Positions 31,812 through 40,247 of a stretch of DNA of 64,000 nucleotides are shown in pieces; the stretch's first letter is position 1; each line of letters opens with the position of its first letter. A program made the translations under genes and the position numbers. The DNA comes from CAXPZW01 sp964221845 (lineage in GTDB: Bacteria; Bacteroidota; Bacteroidia; Flavobacteriales_D; Sanyastnellaceae). The notes below the pieces were generated by a model. It was not told the DNA's origin. It was given only the letters and a program-made list of their open reading frames with translations, and ran no database searches. The DNA lies in the NCBI GenBank assembly GCA_964221845.1, contig CAXPZW010000012.1, positions 186,001 to 250,000 on the forward strand, given 5' to 3'.

Positions 31812-32768
31812 GGACGAACCCGACGTACTCTCATTTAGGAAGCGGATGTTCCGCTTCAACCCCTCAAACCCCGTTCGCTTGACCGGGGTTTTTTTGAATA
31901 TCTCCTGAAACAAGTCCCATTCTAAGTCCGCCCAGTCGGCAGCGGCCAGTCGCATGAGTTTTTCGTGCGGCTCAAAGGCGGGTTCGTTGTGGCGCTCGGC
32001 AAAGCGGTTCCACGGGCACACCTGTTGGCACACGTCGCAACCAAAGGCCCAGTTGTCAAACTGCCCTTGCAGTTGGGTGGGCAGGTCGGCGTCTTTGAGC
32101 TCGATGGTGAAGTAGGAGATGCACTTGCTGCCGTCCACCAAGTAGGGTTCCACAATGGCCTCGGTGGGGCAGGCGTCAATGCAAGCCGTGCAGGAACCGC
32201 AATGGTCAGTCACCGGTCCGTCTGGAGCCAACTCCAAGTCTGAGATGATTTCGGCGATGAAGAAATAGGACCCGTTTGCCTTGCGCAGCACGTTGCTGTG
32301 CTTGCCCATCCACCCCAATCCGGCTTGTACTGCCCAGGCCTTGTCCAACACCGGGGCTGAATCCACAAACACCCGCCCGTCGATGGCGCCAAAGGCGGCT
32401 TCTAGGTCGTGCTTGAGTGCGTGCAGCTTGCGGCGAAGCACGTGGTGGTAGTCCTGCCCGTAGGCGTATTGCGACACCTTGGGGGCGTCGGGGTCTTGGG
32501 GCGTATCGGGGTTGTGGTAGTTGAACAGCAGAGACACCACGCTTTTGGCACCGGGCACCAGCTGGGTGGGGTCGGTGCGCTTTTCGAAGTGGTTTTCCAT
32601 GTAGCCCATCTTGCCGTGGTACCCGCGGTTGAGCCAGGTTTCCAGCCGGCGCGATTCGGCCTCGAGCTTGCCAGCTTTGGAAATGCCACAGGCCATGAAG
32701 CCGTGGGACTGCGCCAGGCGTTTGACCAGCGCGCTGCGGTCATCCAAGACGTGGCGCGGGGCGCTCAT
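31794..32768 (-). CDS. queG: Epoxyqueuosine reductase
   Basis: This 324-residue cobalamin- and iron-sulphur-dependent enzyme reduces epoxyqueuosine to queuosine in tRNA, the last step of the pathway. It shows the N-terminal domain with YHGKMGYMENHFEKRTDPTQLVPGAKSVV and VFVDSAPVLDKAWAVQAGLGWMGKHSNVL. Two ferredoxin-like cluster motifs follow: CGSCTACIDACPTEAI and CDVCQQVCPWN. It is adjacent to ruvB with touching ends and is functionally paired with queA at 5.3 kb. The C-terminus is Ser-rich and slightly longer than the core family. Confidence 0.95.
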   Translation of the reverse strand: MSAPRHVLDDRSALVKRLAQSHGFMACGISKAGKLEAESRRLETWLNRGYHGKMGYMENHFEKRTDPTQLVPGAKSVVSLLFNYHNPDTPQDPDAPKVSQYAYGQDYHHVLRRKLHALKHDLEAAFGAIDGRVFVDSAPVLDKAWAVQAGLGWMGKHSNVLRKANGSYFFIAEIISDLELAPDGPVTDHCGSCTACIDACPTEAIVEPYLVDGSKCISYFTIELKDADLPTQLQGQFDNWAFGCDVCQQVCPWNRFAERHNEPAFEPHEKLMRLAAADWADLEWDLFQEIFKKTPVKRTGFEGLKRNIRFLNESTSGSSSGEGE

Positions 32769-33790
32769 CAGAACAGTTGTCCGGTGTTGCTTTGCCCGCC
32801 GATTTTGCCAAAGTGGCGCATGGCCAACTCGGTGACTTGGCGTCCGCGTGGGGTGCGCACAATGAAGCCTTCTTGGATCAGGAAGGGTTCGTACACCTCT
32901 TCGATGGTGTCGGCCTGTTCGCCTACGGCGGTAGCCACGGTGGTGAGGCCCACGGGTCCGCCTCGGAACTTCTCGATGATGGTCAGCAGGATCTTGTTGT
33001 CCATCTCGTCCAGTCCGTGCTCGTCCACGTTGAGGGCATCGAGTCCGTATTTGGTGATGTCCAGGTTGATGGTGCCGTCGCCTTTGATCTCGGCAAAGTC
33101 GCGCACGCGGCGCAGCAATGCGTTGGCAATCCGGGGAGTCCCTCGGCTGCGTTTGGCAATCTCGAAGGCGGCATCGGCGGTGATGGGGATGTCCAGGATG
33201 CCGGCGCTGCGTTCCACGATGTCCGTGAGGGTTTTGGCGTCGTAGTAGCTGAGGCGGCTGTTGATGCCAAAACGGGCCCGCAGCGGCGCTGTAAGCAGGC
33301 CTGAGCGGGTGGTGGCCCCCACCAGGGTGAACGGCTCCAATTCGATCTGTACGGTACGGGCGTTGGGCCCGGTATCGATCACCAGGTCAATGGTGTAATC
33401 CTCCATGGCCGAGTAGAGGTATTCTTCTACTACTGGGCTCAGGCGGTGGATCTCGTCGATGAATAGCACGTCGTTGGCTTCCAGGTTGGTCAGCAGGCCG
33501 GCCAGGTCGCCGGGTTTGTCCAACACCGGTCCGGAGGTGGTTTTGATGTGCACGCCCAGCTCGTTGCTCAGGATGTGCGCCAAGGTGGTCTTGCCCAGCC
33601 CGGGAGGGCCGTGCAGCAATACGTGGTCCAAGGCCTCACCGCGGTTGCGCGCGGCAGACACAAATACCTGCAGGTTGTCCAACACCTGACGCTGACCGGT
33701 GAAGTCGTCAAAGCGTTTGGGCCGCAGAACGCGTTCCAGGTCGCCGTCGGAGTTGTTGCTGGCTTCGTCGTGGATCTCAAATTCCTCCAT
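32768..33790 (-). CDS. ruvB: Holliday junction branch-migration helicase RuvB
   Basis: This 340-residue AAA+ motor has LRPKRFDDFTGQRQVLDNL, Walker A HGPPGLGKTTLAH, Walker B VLFIDEIHRLSPVVEEYLY, the sensor segment LVGATTRSGLLTAPLRARFGI and the arginine-finger region RSRGTPRIANALLRRVRDFA. The C-terminal winged helix ends with GFIVRTPRGRQVTELA. It drives branch migration with RuvA. ATG at 33790 (MEEFEIHDEA) is chosen, as upstream residues are unrelated. It overlaps queG by one base. Confidence 0.97.
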   Translation of the reverse strand: MEEFEIHDEASNNSDGDLERVLRPKRFDDFTGQRQVLDNLQVFVSAARNRGEALDHVLLHGPPGLGKTTLAHILSNELGVHIKTTSGPVLDKPGDLAGLLTNLEANDVLFIDEIHRLSPVVEEYLYSAMEDYTIDLVIDTGPNARTVQIELEPFTLVGATTRSGLLTAPLRARFGINSRLSYYDAKTLTDIVERSAGILDIPITADAAFEIAKRSRGTPRIANALLRRVRDFAEIKGDGTINLDITKYGLDALNVDEHGLDEMDNKILLTIIEKFRGGPVGLTTVATAVGEQADTIEEVYEPFLIQEGFIVRTPRGRQVTELAMRHFGKIGGQSNTGQLF

Positions 33791-33821
33791 CAACTCAAAA
33801 ATAGCAGGCTCGGGGGGACGA

Positions 33822-34445
33822 TCAGCGCAGCCGCTGATAATCTGCCCACATTCGTCCCAGGTCGACCCCAAAATGGAAGGCGAGGGTAGGTGCCGTGAAG
33901 CGCGAAGGGATGCTGCGGTTGTTGATCAGCATGAGCCGGTAACCGAGTCCCATGCCCACGTTGAAGTAGCGCAGGAACAAGTAGTCCACGTGCATGCTGG
34001 GTTCGTAGAGCAAGACCAAGCCGTAGTCTTTTCGTTCGGCGCCGCGTCCCCCAGGTGCTTCCACCAAGTGGGAACGTCCGATGCCGATTTGCACGGGGAT
34101 GGAGATGCGCCACTTGCGCTTGTACACGTAGCGGTACTGCAGGTATGGCGCTACATAGCGGAAGCGGATGAAGTGGGTGGAGTCGGCGTACTTGGGGGAG
34201 GTGGTTTCCGAGGCGAGCCAGTTGTAACTGAGGCCGACCTCCACGTGGCGGCCAAAGGCCAGTCCTGCCTTGACGCCTTGGAAGCGGACGCTGTTGCCGT
34301 TGATCAGCGATATCCGCCCGTCCAGTTTGCCGGTGATTTTGGGCTCGTGGGTGAAGGCATCCCTGAGGGAGTCCATGAGCGAGATCTGCTGGGCCGAGAC
34401 ACCCAGGCAGCACACCAGACTTATGAGCACAAAAAATGTCCGCAT
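33822..34445 (-). CDS. Hypothetical outer-membrane beta-barrel protein
   Basis: This 207-residue protein has a signal peptide (MRTFFVLISLVCCLGVSAQ). Strands alternate through the remainder (KLDGRISLINGNSVRFQGVKAGLAF, VEVGLSYNWL, RFRYVAPYLQYRYVYKRKWRISIPVQIGIG, YFNVGMGLGYRLMLIN), typical of small 8-stranded barrels in Bacteroidota. No family name can be given. It sits between ruvB and coxA in the same direction. Confidence 0.75.
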   Translation of the reverse strand: MRTFFVLISLVCCLGVSAQQISLMDSLRDAFTHEPKITGKLDGRISLINGNSVRFQGVKAGLAFGRHVEVGLSYNWLASETTSPKYADSTHFIRFRYVAPYLQYRYVYKRKWRISIPVQIGIGRSHLVEAPGGRGAERKDYGLVLLYEPSMHVDYLFLRYFNVGMGLGYRLMLINNRSIPSRFTAPTLAFHFGVDLGRMWADYQRLR

Positions 34446-34488
34446 TTGACGAGTCAAAGTACGGACATTCTCTGTGGGCAAATAAGGC

Positions 34489-36243
34489 CTAGTGCTCTTC
34501 TTCGCCGGCCTTGAGTGGCACGGTCTGAGGCACAAAGTCTTGCTCATAATGCGGGTTGCTGTAGTCGTACGCCCAACGGTGTACTTCTGGCAGCGCGCCT
34601 TCCCAGTTGCCGTGGATGCGGGCCACAGGCGTGGTCCATTCCAGGGTGTTGGAGCCCCAAGGGTTTTGGGTCGCAGGCTGTCCGCGGAAGATGCTGTAGA
34701 AGAAGTTGAACAGGAACAGCAGCTGCGCGATACCGCCGATGATGGCGAAGATCGAGATCAGTTCGTTCAGCTCAATGGTGGCATCCAGGTACGAGAACTC
34801 TGAGTACGAATAGTAACGACGTGGTGAACCGTTCAGGCCCACAAAGTGCATGGGGATGAAGACACCGAAGCCTGAAACCAGTGTGGTCCAGAAGTGGGCG
34901 TAACCCAGCTTGTTGTTCATCATGCGGCCGTACATCTTCGGGAACCAGTGGTAGATACCCGCCAGCATTCCGAAGATGGCCGACAGACCCATCACCACGT
35001 GGAAGTGGGCCACTACAAAGTAGGTGTCGTGTACGTTCACATCCAGCGCCGAGTCGGCCAAGATGATCCCGGTCAAACCGCCGGTCACGAAGGTCGATAC
35101 CAGACCGATCGAGAACAGCATGGCCGGAGTCATGCGAATGTTTCCTTTCCAGAGGGTGGTGATGTAGTTGAATGCCTTCACCGCCGATGGAATTGCAATC
35201 AGCAGGGTGGTGAATACGAATACCGCACCCAGGAACGGGTTCATACCGGTCACAAACATGTGGTGACCCCACACGATGAACGACAGGAAGCCGATCGCCA
35301 GAATCGAACCAACCATTGCGCGGTAACCGAAGATGGGTTTACGGGCGTTGGTGGCGATGATTTCAGACGAGATACCCAATGCGGGCAGCAGAACGATGTA
35401 TACCTCAGGGTGACCCAAGAACCAGAACAAGTGCTGGTACAGGATGGGCGAGCCGCCGGTCACATCCAGCACCTCACCGCCGACCACAATGTCAGACAGG
35501 TAGAAGGCCGTACCGGCCATACGGTCCATCATCAGCAGCACCACTGCAGAAACCAGTACTGGGAAAGAGAGTACACCCAGGATGGCGGTCACAAAGAACG
35601 CCCAGATGGTCAGCGGCAGACGGGTCATTTTCATGCCCTTGGTACGCAGGTTGACGATGGTTACGATGTAGTTCAGACCGCCCAGCAGCGATGAGGCTAC
35701 AAACAGGGTCATCGAGATCAGCCACAGGGTCATACCCAGGCCTGAACCTGGCGAGGCTTGTGGCAGTGCACTCAGCGGCGGGTAGACCGTCCAACCGGCA
35801 GAGGCAGCCCCTGTTTCAATGAACAGGGAGTAGATCATGATCACACTCGAGATAAAGAAGAACCAGTACGAGAGCATGTTCAGGAAGCCTGAAGCCATGT
35901 CGCGTGCACCGATTTGGAGTGGAATCAGCAGGTTTGAGAACGTACCCGACAGACCACCTGTGAGTACAAAGAATACCATGATGGTACCGTGAATGGTCAC
36001 CAACGCCAGGTATGCTTCTGGTTTGAGTACCCCTTCTGGCGCCCAGCGGTCGCCCAGGAGTCCGTGAAGGAATGCAGAGGATTCTCCTGGCCATCCAAGC
36101 TGCATACGGAACAGCAGGGAAAGGAGTACTGCAACAATTCCCATGAAGATCGCAGTGATCAGGAATTGCTTAGAGATCATCTTGTGATCCATGGAAAACA
36201 CATACTTCGAAACGAAGCTCTCTTTGTGTGAATGTCCGGCCAT
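34489..36243 (-). CDS. coxA: Cytochrome c oxidase subunit I
   Basis: This 584-residue haem-copper oxidase subunit spans the membrane about 12 times. Seen are TIHGTIMVFFVLTGGLSGTFSN (a low-spin haem ligand region), the HPEVYIVLLPALGI CuB motif, WGHHMFVTGMNP, and HVHDTYFVVAHFHVVMG with the haem a3 and a ligands. It reduces O2 to water and pumps protons. It is the last of eight genes from actA to coxA on one strand, so electrons from quinol pass ActA-F, then subunit II, then subunit I; in Bacteroidota ACIII and this oxidase can form a supercomplex. Confidence 0.95.
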   Translation of the reverse strand: MAGHSHKESFVSKYVFSMDHKMISKQFLITAIFMGIVAVLLSLLFRMQLGWPGESSAFLHGLLGDRWAPEGVLKPEAYLALVTIHGTIMVFFVLTGGLSGTFSNLLIPLQIGARDMASGFLNMLSYWFFFISSVIMIYSLFIETGAASAGWTVYPPLSALPQASPGSGLGMTLWLISMTLFVASSLLGGLNYIVTIVNLRTKGMKMTRLPLTIWAFFVTAILGVLSFPVLVSAVVLLMMDRMAGTAFYLSDIVVGGEVLDVTGGSPILYQHLFWFLGHPEVYIVLLPALGISSEIIATNARKPIFGYRAMVGSILAIGFLSFIVWGHHMFVTGMNPFLGAVFVFTTLLIAIPSAVKAFNYITTLWKGNIRMTPAMLFSIGLVSTFVTGGLTGIILADSALDVNVHDTYFVVAHFHVVMGLSAIFGMLAGIYHWFPKMYGRMMNNKLGYAHFWTTLVSGFGVFIPMHFVGLNGSPRRYYSYSEFSYLDATIELNELISIFAIIGGIAQLLFLFNFFYSIFRGQPATQNPWGSNTLEWTTPVARIHGNWEGALPEVHRWAYDYSNPHYEQDFVPQTVPLKAGEEEH

Positions 36244-36293
36244 GATCGGTCTTTTAAATGTTGCCTTCTAAATCGTTCGTCGTTCTTGTCTTT

Positions 36294-37601
36294 CTATCGG
36301 GCAGCCGTGATTTCCTCTTCGGTATTCTCGGTAGCTGCTGCGGCGTCGCCTTCGGCGGGTGCAGCGGCTGGGGTTTCGGTTTCTGCATCTTCAGCAGGGG
36401 CCTCGGTGGCCTCTACTACTCCTGACATCACACCGAAGGTATTGTTCTCGGCAGCCTGCGATTCGAGGTACGCCGCGTACTCTTCTTCGGATTCGATGAT
36501 GACGGGGATGTGCATGTTGTAGTGTGACGCACCGCAAATCTTGTTGCAGAGCAGCACGTAGTTGAAGTCGGGATCGCCCAGTTTCTCACGCATTTCTGCG
36601 GTGGTGATGGTGGGGGTCACCTTGAACTCGGTAGGTACACCCGGTACGGTGTTCATCTGCGCGCGCAGGTGAGGCATGTAGGCCGAGTGGATCACATCCT
36701 TCGAGCGGAACTTGATCAGCACTTGCTTGTTTACTGGCATGTGCAGCTCCATGGGTTTGGGGAACACGTCATCCAAGCCAGCGGTCCAACCGGTCAGGCC
36801 TTGTTCAATGTCGTAATCCTCGATGTCCAGGATGCGTTGCTTGTGGCGTTGCAGACGGTAGATCTCATCTTCCACCGATTCCACTTGTCCAGCAGACATC
36901 ATGTTGCGGTTGGCACCTAGGTCGTCGCGCAGCTGCGCCATGGTCTCGTCGATCTGAGCGAGCTTGTCGTTGATCAGGTCTTGGTGTACCACGCCGATGA
37001 TGTTCTTAGAACCGTCTACCAGGTTCCAGTTCACCATGCCCAACTCGCCGTCGGCGCCTGGGTAGCGTACGTACCATTTCCACTGCTCACCAATGACTTC
37101 AACCGTTTCGAAGTCGTTGCCTTCGATGTCGCCGGTCATCTTATTCCAGGTGCGCAGACCGTAGATGATGATGAAGGTCAGTACAATCGAAGGAACCACG
37201 GTCCAGATCAGCTCCAGACGGTTGTCGTGCGGGAAGAAGGTGGCTTTGCGGTCCTTGCGGTGGTAGTACTTGGCAGAGAAGTAGAACAGCAGGGTGTTGA
37301 CCGCGAAGAACACAATCAGGATGATGATCATGTTGACGTTCATCAACATGTCCACGTCCTTGCCGTGCTCAGAGGCGGCCTCAGGGAGAGGCTTGCCGTA
37401 CACGACCATCAAGTAGATGAAACCGATGTAGAACACCACCATGTACACGATCCACAGGACCGCATTGAGGCGGTTGTCCGCGTGAGAAATCTCTTCCTCA
37501 CGGTTCTTGCGAAGGTTTGAGGTCAGTTCATACACGCGTGCCAATTGCGCAATGGCAATTACACCCAAGATGATGACCAAAAGAATGAGAAGCTTCAGCA
37601 T
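36294..37601 (-). CDS. coxB: Cytochrome c oxidase subunit II with CuA domain
   Basis: This 435-residue protein has an N-terminal helix and two further membrane helices (WIVYMVVFYIGFIYLMVVYG; MIIILIVFFAVNTLLFYF). Its CuA cupredoxin domain has the ligands in DVIHSAYMPHLRAQM and LLCNKICGASHYNMHIP (Cys-x3-Cys, His, Met). A charged helical segment of about 70 residues interrupts the cupredoxin fold (INDKLAQIDETMAQLRDDL through RHKQRILDIED). The C-terminus is an Ala/Glu/Thr-rich low-complexity tail. It accepts electrons from c-type cytochromes and passes them to subunit I. It lies between actF and coxA. Confidence 0.92.
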   Translation of the reverse strand: MLKLLILLVIILGVIAIAQLARVYELTSNLRKNREEEISHADNRLNAVLWIVYMVVFYIGFIYLMVVYGKPLPEAASEHGKDVDMLMNVNMIIILIVFFAVNTLLFYFSAKYYHRKDRKATFFPHDNRLELIWTVVPSIVLTFIIIYGLRTWNKMTGDIEGNDFETVEVIGEQWKWYVRYPGADGELGMVNWNLVDGSKNIIGVVHQDLINDKLAQIDETMAQLRDDLGANRNMMSAGQVESVEDEIYRLQRHKQRILDIEDYDIEQGLTGWTAGLDDVFPKPMELHMPVNKQVLIKFRSKDVIHSAYMPHLRAQMNTVPGVPTEFKVTPTITTAEMREKLGDPDFNYVLLCNKICGASHYNMHIPVIIESEEEYAAYLESQAAENNTFGVMSGVVEATEAPAEDAETETPAAAPAEGDAAAATENTEEEITAAR

Positions 37602-37639
37602 GACTCGTACTCTATTTCAAAATTCTGTTTCGTCCCCGC

Positions 37640-38923
37640 TTAAATGGAGTGGTGCTCACTTTCGTCCAGGAATGGGTGGTTTTTCGGTACCAGCGGCGCC
37701 TTCTCAAGCGAGCGCATGGTGACTTGAATGAACAAGCCGAGGAAACCGAGGAACATGCCCCATTCGTAAATCATGAATCCATTGTCGGCCCAGTGTGGTC
37801 CAACGGTTCCTGGTACTACCAACAGGTAAACATCTACGAAGTGCATTACGAAGATGAGAAATGCTACCGGCAGCAGGAAGTTTGGGTTTCGCTTCGCGTC
37901 GCGGGCGATCAATACGTAGAACGGCACCGCAAAGTTGATCGCAAATGTGATCAGGAATGGCCACTTGAACTCAGGGCCCAGGCGGGTGATGAAGTAGATC
38001 ACCTCCTCTGGAATGTTCGAGTACCAGATGAGCATGAACTGCGAGAACCACAAGTAGCTCCACAGCATGCTGATGGCGAATACCCACTTACCGAGGTCGT
38101 GGATGTGTGAGTCGTTCACCTTGGGCAGGTTGCCGCGTTTCTTCAGCCACAGGATGAGTACTGTCGCGAAGATCATGGTGCTCACCCACATGCCTGAGAA
38201 GATGTACCAGCCGTACAGCGTCGAGAACCAGTGGGTGTCAATCGACATCAACCAGTCCCACGCCATGGTCGAGCTGAAGAAGGCGAAGAACACCAGGAAC
38301 AGCGCCGAGCGGCGGTATTGCTTGTAGTGCAGGTCCAGGTCCGGTGCTTGGTCCTCTTGGAGCGACCACTTGCGGAACAGGCGCATGAACACCACGAAGG
38401 TGACGCAGTAAATGATGGTACGCAGCCAGAAGAACCAACCGAAGTAAGGCTTCTTGCCAGCGATGATGTGATCGTAGTCGGGGTTTTCCACCGCACCGGC
38501 CACCGTGCCGTCGTTGGTGTACTCAGCCGCGGCGCCGTCAACACCCGGTACCATGTATTCATAGGTGATGTCGGTGTCCATCCAGTGGTAGAGGTGGTGC
38601 ATGTGTGCAGCACCGCAGATCAGGACAATCAGGATGATGCCCAAACCAATGGGGATGTACTGAGACATGGCCTCGAAGATGCGCTTCACCTGCGACGACC
38701 AACCGGTTTCGGTGGCGTACTGCAGGGCGTAGAAGAACATCGCGCCCAAGGCTACGGCAAAGAAGAAGAAACCGCATACCAGCACGTTGGCCCACCAACG
38801 GGTGTGGCCGCCGTGTCCGTGTCCGGTGGGTTCAACAATCCATCCGATGATGATGGCCAACAGGCCAAGCGCCATCATGACGAAGGTTGCATTTTTGAGT
38901 CGGCGGGGAAACTGGAATTCCAT
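37640..38923 (-). CDS. actF: Alternative complex III quinol-oxidising membrane subunit ActF
   Basis: This 427-residue protein has about ten hydrophobic helices (MMALGLLAIIIGWIV, LGIILIVLICGAAHM, RTIIYCVTFVVFMRLF, FAVPFYVLIARDA, FLIFVMHFVDVYLLVVPG). It has conserved His/Trp residues around the membrane boundary (HHLYHWMD; GHGHGGH). This fits the NrfD-like second quinol-site subunit of alternative complex III, encoded last in the act cluster, upstream of coxB. It is distinguished from ActC by shorter length and position. Confidence 0.88.
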   Translation of the reverse strand: MEFQFPRRLKNATFVMMALGLLAIIIGWIVEPTGHGHGGHTRWWANVLVCGFFFFAVALGAMFFYALQYATETGWSSQVKRIFEAMSQYIPIGLGIILIVLICGAAHMHHLYHWMDTDITYEYMVPGVDGAAAEYTNDGTVAGAVENPDYDHIIAGKKPYFGWFFWLRTIIYCVTFVVFMRLFRKWSLQEDQAPDLDLHYKQYRRSALFLVFFAFFSSTMAWDWLMSIDTHWFSTLYGWYIFSGMWVSTMIFATVLILWLKKRGNLPKVNDSHIHDLGKWVFAISMLWSYLWFSQFMLIWYSNIPEEVIYFITRLGPEFKWPFLITFAINFAVPFYVLIARDAKRNPNFLLPVAFLIFVMHFVDVYLLVVPGTVGPHWADNGFMIYEWGMFLGFLGLFIQVTMRSLEKAPLVPKNHPFLDESEHHSI

Positions 38924-38948
38924 GGAAATAAATTCTTCTCGTCCGGGC

Positions 38949-39671
38949 TTAGTGGTTCATTGCAGTCGCGGCGTCGTCGCCGTGTGCGTCTGAATCGTGG
39001 ATTTCAGAACCGGCATCCACCATGGTGCCGGTTGGCTGGGGTTCGTTGTCGCTCTCGAGTACCGAGGTGCCTTGCAGCACTTTCACGTATTCGATCACTT
39101 CCCAACGCTCAAGAGAGCTCAACTGGCTCGCGTGCGAACCCATCAGGCCCTTGCCGTAGGTCAGAGTGTGGTACATCTTGCCTACGGGCAGGTCTACCAG
39201 CTTGCCGGCGTACGAAGGAATACCCTCGATGTGGCCGTTCTGAGCAATCTTGCCCATGCCGTCGCCTTTTTCGCCGTGGCAGTGCACGCAGTAGCGGTTG
39301 TACAGCACCTCGCCTTTGGCGATGTTGGCTTCGGTGGTGGCAATCGGCGAGCTGAGCTCAACGCCTGCTGCTTCGTAGCCTTCGGTGGTGTTGGGGAAGG
39401 GGTAAGGCATGCTGTTCATGCTTACACCGTTGCGGTCTTGTGAGATGGTACCCGCAACCGGCTTCATGGCAGAAGGGGTGTTGCGTTGTACCACAGCGAG
39501 GGAGTCGCCCACTTTCCACGGATCTTGTCCGTAGTCGACGTACGCCTCAATCGCCGGAGAGCGGTACATGTCTGGCATGTACTCGATGCCTGGGCTGTTG
39601 GGGTCTTTGCCACACGAAGCCAGCAGTGCCACCACTGCAAGGGCAGGAAGGAGTTGTCCGAATCGTTTCAT
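38949..39671 (-). CDS. actE: Alternative complex III monohaem lipoprotein ActE
   Basis: This 240-residue protein has a lipobox leader (ALAVVALLASC). A cytochrome c motif follows, CVHCH in the segment YNRYCVHCHGEKGDGMGKIAQ, with GSHASQL and distal Met in GLMGSHA. An N-terminal segment has YMPDMYRSPAIEAYV, characteristic of ACIII ActE. It passes electrons between ActA and the oxidase. A charged, Asp/His-rich C-terminal tail follows. It overlaps actD by one base. Confidence 0.9.
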   Translation of the reverse strand: MKRFGQLLPALAVVALLASCGKDPNSPGIEYMPDMYRSPAIEAYVDYGQDPWKVGDSLAVVQRNTPSAMKPVAGTISQDRNGVSMNSMPYPFPNTTEGYEAAGVELSSPIATTEANIAKGEVLYNRYCVHCHGEKGDGMGKIAQNGHIEGIPSYAGKLVDLPVGKMYHTLTYGKGLMGSHASQLSSLERWEVIEYVKVLQGTSVLESDNEPQPTGTMVDAGSEIHDSDAHGDDAATAMNH

Positions 39672-40210
39672 CAGGCGATTTCTTTGATGCTGAGTTCCAT
39701 CATCTCGGTTTCTTTCAGGCTGGCCTCAATGGTCGCCTCGTCCACACCGTGGTTTTCGTCGGTTGCGATTTCCATCACAAACTTGTCGTCGGTGGTGCGG
39801 GGGTCTGGGTTGCAGGCAGGCATGCCGGGCAACGTCTTGTTGCGGATGAAGTAGGTGATCGCCATGCCGTGCGCCGCGCAGAGTACGGTGAACTCAAAGG
39901 TGATGGGCACGAATGCAGGCAAGTTCTCGATCAGCGAGAAGCTGGGCTTACCACCGATGTTCATGGGCCAATCGGAGATCATGAAGTACCACATACCCAA
40001 CAGCGCGAGGGTGGTACCGGTACAAGCGTACATGAAGGCGGCAATTGCCAGTCGGGTACGTTTCACACCAATGATCGGATCGAGTCCGTGAATCGGGAAG
40101 GGTGAAAACACTTCGGTGACGGTCATGCCTTTCTCGATGACGTGCTCGGCTGCATTCATCAGCTTTTGCTCGTCGTCGTACATCGCATGGAACAGTTTCT
40201 TGGTGGCCAT
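39671..40210 (-). CDS. actD: Alternative complex III subunit ActD (DUF3341)
   Basis: This 179-residue protein has a soluble start (HAMYDDEQKLMNAAEHVIEKGMTVTEVFSPFPIHGLDPIIGVKRTRL) typical of DUF3341, then two membrane helices (AIAAFMYACTGTTLALLGMWYFM; FVPITFEFTVLCAAHGMAITYF). The C-terminus is acidic. ActD is a peripheral-plus-membrane subunit of ACIII without cofactors. It lies between actE and actC. Confidence 0.92.
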   Translation of the reverse strand: MATKKLFHAMYDDEQKLMNAAEHVIEKGMTVTEVFSPFPIHGLDPIIGVKRTRLAIAAFMYACTGTTLALLGMWYFMISDWPMNIGGKPSFSLIENLPAFVPITFEFTVLCAAHGMAITYFIRNKTLPGMPACNPDPRTTDDKFVMEIATDENHGVDEATIEASLKETEMMELSIKEIA

Positions 40211-40247
40211 CGAATGTGGGTTTATCGTTACGCGTTACGCGGCGTTA

